Shown piece after piece: positions 60,515 to 64,000 of a stretch of DNA of 64,000 bases. The stretch is taken from assembly GCA_943789475.1 (NCBI GenBank), contig CALSUG010000002.1, positions 62,001 to 126,000 of the forward strand, in the 5' to 3' direction. Source of the DNA: an uncultured Alphaproteobacteria bacterium. GTDB taxonomy: Bacteria > Pseudomonadota > Alphaproteobacteria > Micavibrionales > UBA1664. The notes below the pieces were generated by a model, which was not told the origin of the DNA, did no database searches, and saw only the letters and a list, made by a program, of their open reading frames with translations. The position numbers were made by a program, and so were the translations under genes. Position 1 is the first letter of the stretch; each line of letters starts with the position of its first letter.

Positions 60515-61156
60515 TTATCCTTTTCGAATAAATTCAGCCTCAATAATGATATCAACCTTATCACCGATTTGAGGGATATAGGTTTTCATTCCAAAATCGC
60601 TACGTTTCAACGATGCCGTCGCCGAAAAACCGATAACAGGGCGATTTACAAATGGGTGATTCCCCAATGCACGGTTAAATGTAACGTCCAGCGTGATTGA
60701 TTTTTTCACTCCCAAAAACACCAAATCACCTGTCATTTGTGCCGTTTTAGGCCCTGTGATTTTTACAGCTTTAGAATTAAATGTAATCTTGGGAAATTGT
60801 TCCGCATTAAACCACCCTGCGTCACCAACCAACTGTTTATCAAAATCTTTTTTATCCGGCTCTGAGTAATCCGTTTTTATTGATGTTGGATCAATAGTCG
60901 CCCGTACCTTGCTCGCCTGTAAATTCGTTGGATTCAACATGATATCTGCATCAAAATCAGTGAAGCGCGCTGTATAATTTGATAACCCTAAATGACTAAC
61001 CTTCCATGTAAAACTTGCATGTTTTTTATCCAGAGAATAAATACCTCCTGGCATTGCCTGTAAATCCGTTTCCGTTGATTCTTGCGCATGACCAACAAAC
61101 GGTAAAATCATTAAAGACAGCGTTAAAATAAAAATTTTCATGGTTACATTCCTCAC
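60515..61156 (-). CDS. YceI-family periplasmic protein
   Basis: YSLDKKHASFTWKVSHLGLSNYTARFTDFDADI; GFSATASLKRSDFGMKTYIPQIGDKVDIIIEAEF. Confidence 0.95.
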   Translation of the reverse strand: MRNVTMKIFILTLSLMILPFVGHAQESTETDLQAMPGGIYSLDKKHASFTWKVSHLGLSNYTARFTDFDADIMLNPTNLQASKVRATIDPTSIKTDYSEPDKKDFDKQLVGDAGWFNAEQFPKITFNSKAVKITGPKTAQMTGDLVFLGVKKSITLDVTFNRALGNHPFVNRPVIGFSATASLKRSDFGMKTYIPQIGDKVDIIIEAEFIRKG

Positions 61157-61204
61157 TTATTTTAATGATACGTGATAAGTTGAGGGAAATAAAGCTATGA
61201 GCTA

Positions 61205-61429
61205 TTAAACTTCGATATCAATCGCGTTCAATAGTGTTTCATGCAAATCCTTTGTTGTTTCTAAAACAAGGGCATTGGCTTTAAAATTATTCGCATTGAC
61301 CTTAACATCAATAATATCTTTTGTTGGTTCAGTGCCACGTTGTGGGTTAGCAATATTGTCTGCGGCCTTTGCAACATTCAAAGATGATTTTTGTAAGCCA
61401 GCAATTGAAGTATTTATAGAACTCACCAT
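61205..61429 (-). CDS. Mini flagellar rod/hook-like protein (74 aa)
   Basis: Flagellar rod N-terminal-like SINTSIAGLQKSSLNVAKAADNIANPQ and C-terminal-like ETTKDLHETLLNAIDIEV. Confidence 0.65.
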   Translation of the reverse strand: MVSSINTSIAGLQKSSLNVAKAADNIANPQRGTEPTKDIIDVKVNANNFKANALVLETTKDLHETLLNAIDIEV

Positions 61430-61460
61430 AATAATTTAAGAATATCAGAAAAATATTAAT

Positions 61461-61979
61461 GTGTTTTTAATTTTATTTGGTATTGTATATTTTATGAAAT
61501 ACATAGCATTTTTATTCTTACTGACCTTTATTGTGCCTGCCCAGGCCGAAGAAAACCCATGGACATGGAATCACGGCATAAAATCATTAAAGGATTGGGG
61601 TTCATCACATTGGAAATCACAAAATTTTGAGCCATCTGTTCAAAAACAACACGATATGTTGCGTTCAAATACAAGACAATCACAATCTATGTTTGCCAAT
61701 ATTGATGGATTGGACCCAACAGAGTTTATTCAAAATTTAAAAAATGCAAAAATCATTAAAGGCGCTTTTAACCAGCGCACAGGTTTTTTCAAACAACATA
61801 TCTCACAAGATGTTGTTATTGAGTTAGATGAAAATTTTTATACGCTTTCATCATCGGATCAAGCACTGATCACCGAATTGTTGGCTAAATCATATAATCA
61901 GGAAAATTATTTATTAAAAGACACCAATACGAAAAATATCGTTGGTCAAATTACGCCTGAAGGATTTTATCTTTTTTAG
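61461..61979 (+). CDS. Secreted hypothetical protein
   Basis: Signal peptide MKYIAFLFLLTFIVPAQAEE (likely start at the internal Met); no family recognised. Confidence 0.65.
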   Translation: MFLILFGIVYFMKYIAFLFLLTFIVPAQAEENPWTWNHGIKSLKDWGSSHWKSQNFEPSVQKQHDMLRSNTRQSQSMFANIDGLDPTEFIQNLKNAKIIKGAFNQRTGFFKQHISQDVVIELDENFYTLSSSDQALITELLAKSYNQENYLLKDTNTKNIVGQITPEGFYLF

Positions 61980-62847
61980 ATTTTTTATGTTCACGCCATA
62001 AAATAAAAAGATTGCTGAAAACAATAACCCCTGCACCAACCCATATGTCAGTTGAGGCAACATGATTCCAAATGATGTAATCAAAAAAGGCACTCCATAA
62101 CAACATTGTATATGCAATAGGTGTAATAACACTTGCAGGCGCATGTCGATAAGATTCTGTTTTAAGTAATAACGACAATGTTCCAATAAATCCTAATAGC
62201 AATAGGAACCACCATGAAATTTGATCTGATATTATTTTTTCAGAAAACGGCAAATAGGCGCTCGTTATAACAAGCCCAATAAGCATAAAATAGAACACTG
62301 TCGTCATTGCATGTTCCGTTTTACCAAGTTGTCTCAACATAATAAGAACAAGGCCATTACAGAGAGCAAATCCTAAACCTACCGTGTATCCATAAAATGA
62401 GATATTTGATTGATCAAACCCAATAATAAAGATTATTCCAAATAAACCTATAAGTGTTGCTAAGCATCTATAGATGCCCACTTTTTCATTTAACAATGGA
62501 TAAGATAAAATAATAACAAACAATGGAGACGTAAAACCAATAATGGTTCCTTCTGTTACAGGCATAAGGCTGAACATCCAGATACCAAGAATAAAACCAA
62601 TTGTACCGACAATACTACGCATGATATGCGCACGTAGGCGATTTGTTTTCATTAAGTAGGTTTTTTTTGTGATTAGAAATCCTACAAATAAAATAAAAAA
62701 CGCAAATAAATTTCGCCAAAATGCAACAACTACTGGATCAAGATCCGCAGACATAATCTTGGTCAACACATTCATAGCACTCAAAAAAAGCGCTGACAAA
62801 ACCGCCGTAAAAATTCCAATTTTTAATCTTTGTTGGTGCACAGACAT
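61951..62847 (-). CDS. EamA/DMT-superfamily transporter
   Basis: Ten-TM repeat structure; GTIIGFTSPLFVIILSYPLLNEKVG. Confidence 0.92.
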   Translation of the reverse strand: MSVHQQRLKIGIFTAVLSALFLSAMNVLTKIMSADLDPVVVAFWRNLFAFFILFVGFLITKKTYLMKTNRLRAHIMRSIVGTIGFILGIWMFSLMPVTEGTIIGFTSPLFVIILSYPLLNEKVGIYRCLATLIGLFGIIFIIGFDQSNISFYGYTVGLGFALCNGLVLIMLRQLGKTEHAMTTVFYFMLIGLVITSAYLPFSEKIISDQISWWFLLLLGFIGTLSLLLKTESYRHAPASVITPIAYTMLLWSAFFDYIIWNHVASTDIWVGAGVIVFSNLFILWREHKKSKKDKILQA

Positions 62848-62856
62848 GAAAACACT

Positions 62857-63753
62857 CTATGGCGTTTCAATAATTTTATCTATATTCAATTGGTTGCGGA
62901 GCCATGTCATTTGGCGTTTCGCATATTGGCGTGTTTCTGTTTGTGTTTGTTCAATTGCCTTATCCAATGTCCATTCACCATTCAAATAATGCCGAAATGG
63001 ACGAAACCCATGTGCCTTAACAACCAAGGCATCATTTGGAACATCACCCGATTGTATCAAATCATCCAGCGCGCGAACCTCATCCAAAATGCCTAAATCC
63101 ATCATAATGTCCAAACGCGTATTAATTTTTTCAATCAATTTTTCACGATTGGGAAATAATGCCGTGACATTAAATTCATATCCATCTGGTGCACCTGTTA
63201 AAGCTTCCTTTTGCCAATCGACAATCGAACGACCTGTATGATGAAATACCTCCCACGCGCGAACATTACGTTGCGTATTCATCGGATCTATTTTTCCATC
63301 GACCATTGGATCATCTGATTTTAGTCGTTCGTGAAATGCGGGGTTACCTAATTCGGTCTGTAATGCGATCCCTTTATCCCTTACATCATTTGGAATTTCA
63401 GGAACTGGCGAAAAACCTTCCATCAATGCTTTCAGGTAAAATCCCGTTCCACCACAAATAATCGGCGTCTGATCATTGGCAAAACATTGTTCAACCTCAT
63501 TGATCGCGTCTTCGCGCCAATCGGCGGCCGAATAATGTCGAGATGGATGTAAATGGCCGTATAATCGATGGGGTGCCTGCGCCTGTTCATCTGCATCAGG
63601 TTGCGCCGTTAGAACATGTAACGCATCATAAGATTGCATAGCATCACAATTAATCACGACACCGTTTTGTCTTTGTGCCAGATCAAGCGCGTACGCCGAT
63701 TTCCCCGACGCCGTCGGTCCAATTATAACGTGAATTAAATTATTCTGCGTCAT
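62857..63753 (-). CDS. miaA: tRNA dimethylallyltransferase
   Basis: VIIGPTASGKSAYALDLAQ, VINCDAMQSYDALHVLTAQP, ICGGTGFYLKALMEG. Confidence 0.97.
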   Translation of the reverse strand: MTQNNLIHVIIGPTASGKSAYALDLAQRQNGVVINCDAMQSYDALHVLTAQPDADEQAQAPHRLYGHLHPSRHYSAADWREDAINEVEQCFANDQTPIICGGTGFYLKALMEGFSPVPEIPNDVRDKGIALQTELGNPAFHERLKSDDPMVDGKIDPMNTQRNVRAWEVFHHTGRSIVDWQKEALTGAPDGYEFNVTALFPNREKLIEKINTRLDIMMDLGILDEVRALDDLIQSGDVPNDALVVKAHGFRPFRHYLNGEWTLDKAIEQTQTETRQYAKRQMTWLRNQLNIDKIIETP

Positions 63754-64000
63754 CCGGCTGTAATTTCACCGCAACAAATTGGATAGATCCCTGACGATTT
63801 AAAAGAAGTAGAACACTTTCGCGGCCTGTTTTTTGCGCACGTAAAATTTCATCTTGTGCTTGTTTCACTGCACGAACCGGTTTTTGATTAATATCTGTAA
63901 TCACATCGCCAACATCGATCCCTTTTTTACCAGCATCACTGTCTAAATCCGCATCAATAACCAACAATCCTTTTACATCATCATCAATATTATATATCTC
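63740..64000 (-). CDS. C-terminal PDZ part of DegP/HtrA-like serine protease (runs off window end)
   Basis: EIYNIDDDVKGLLVIDADLDSDAGKKGIDVGDVITDINQKPVRAVKQAQDEI. Confidence 0.8.
   Translation of the reverse strand, partial: EIYNIDDDVKGLLVIDADLDSDAGKKGIDVGDVITDINQKPVRAVKQAQDEILRAQKTGRESVLLLLNRQGSIQFVAVKLQPDDAE

Noticed and set aside
1-64000. CRISPR arrays, prophage, transposases, restriction or toxin-antitoxin systems
   Set aside because: Looked for regularly spaced repeats and hallmark proteins; none seen.

Overview
This window looks like low-GC chromosomal DNA from an alphaproteobacterium. The lineage is inferred from cckA-flhB-fliR-fliQ synteny, a hemC-hemD-mitofilin cluster, the large NAD-glutamate dehydrogenase, TIGR02300 and IalB-like proteins, and GTTC-N7-GTTC SOS boxes. 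Most of it is housekeeping: radA, recA, der, UvrD-type helicase, dnaB, mltG, fabF/acpP/fabG, dnaX/ybaB, rpmG, dnaN, rpsA, cmk, rplI/rpsR/rpsF, accB/accC, miaA. There is an SRP RNA and several hairpin terminators. I saw no CRISPR array, prophage, transposase, tRNA or rRNA. The points most worth a second look are: (1) a two-copy ~85 bp intergenic repeat built from TAAGTCGT motifs, about 22.7 kb apart; (2) tandem alphaproteobacterial SOS boxes upstream of recA; (3) a 13-bp-arm inverted repeat covering the start codon of a LysR regulator; (4) a long uncharacterised reading frame split by an apparent -1 frameshift (48946-50468); (5) an unannotated SH3-like gene remnant next to an SH3 protein and a secreted trypsin-like protease with an SH3-like C-terminus; (6) an HTH-like domain fused to a mitofilin/COG4223-type protein; (7) unknown genes inserted between accB and accC and between cmk and rpsA; (8) a 35-aa basic ORF with a strong Shine-Dalgarno sequence beside the SRP RNA; (9) a thiol-redox/copper island. 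I did not identify a clearly new multi-gene defence or mobile system.
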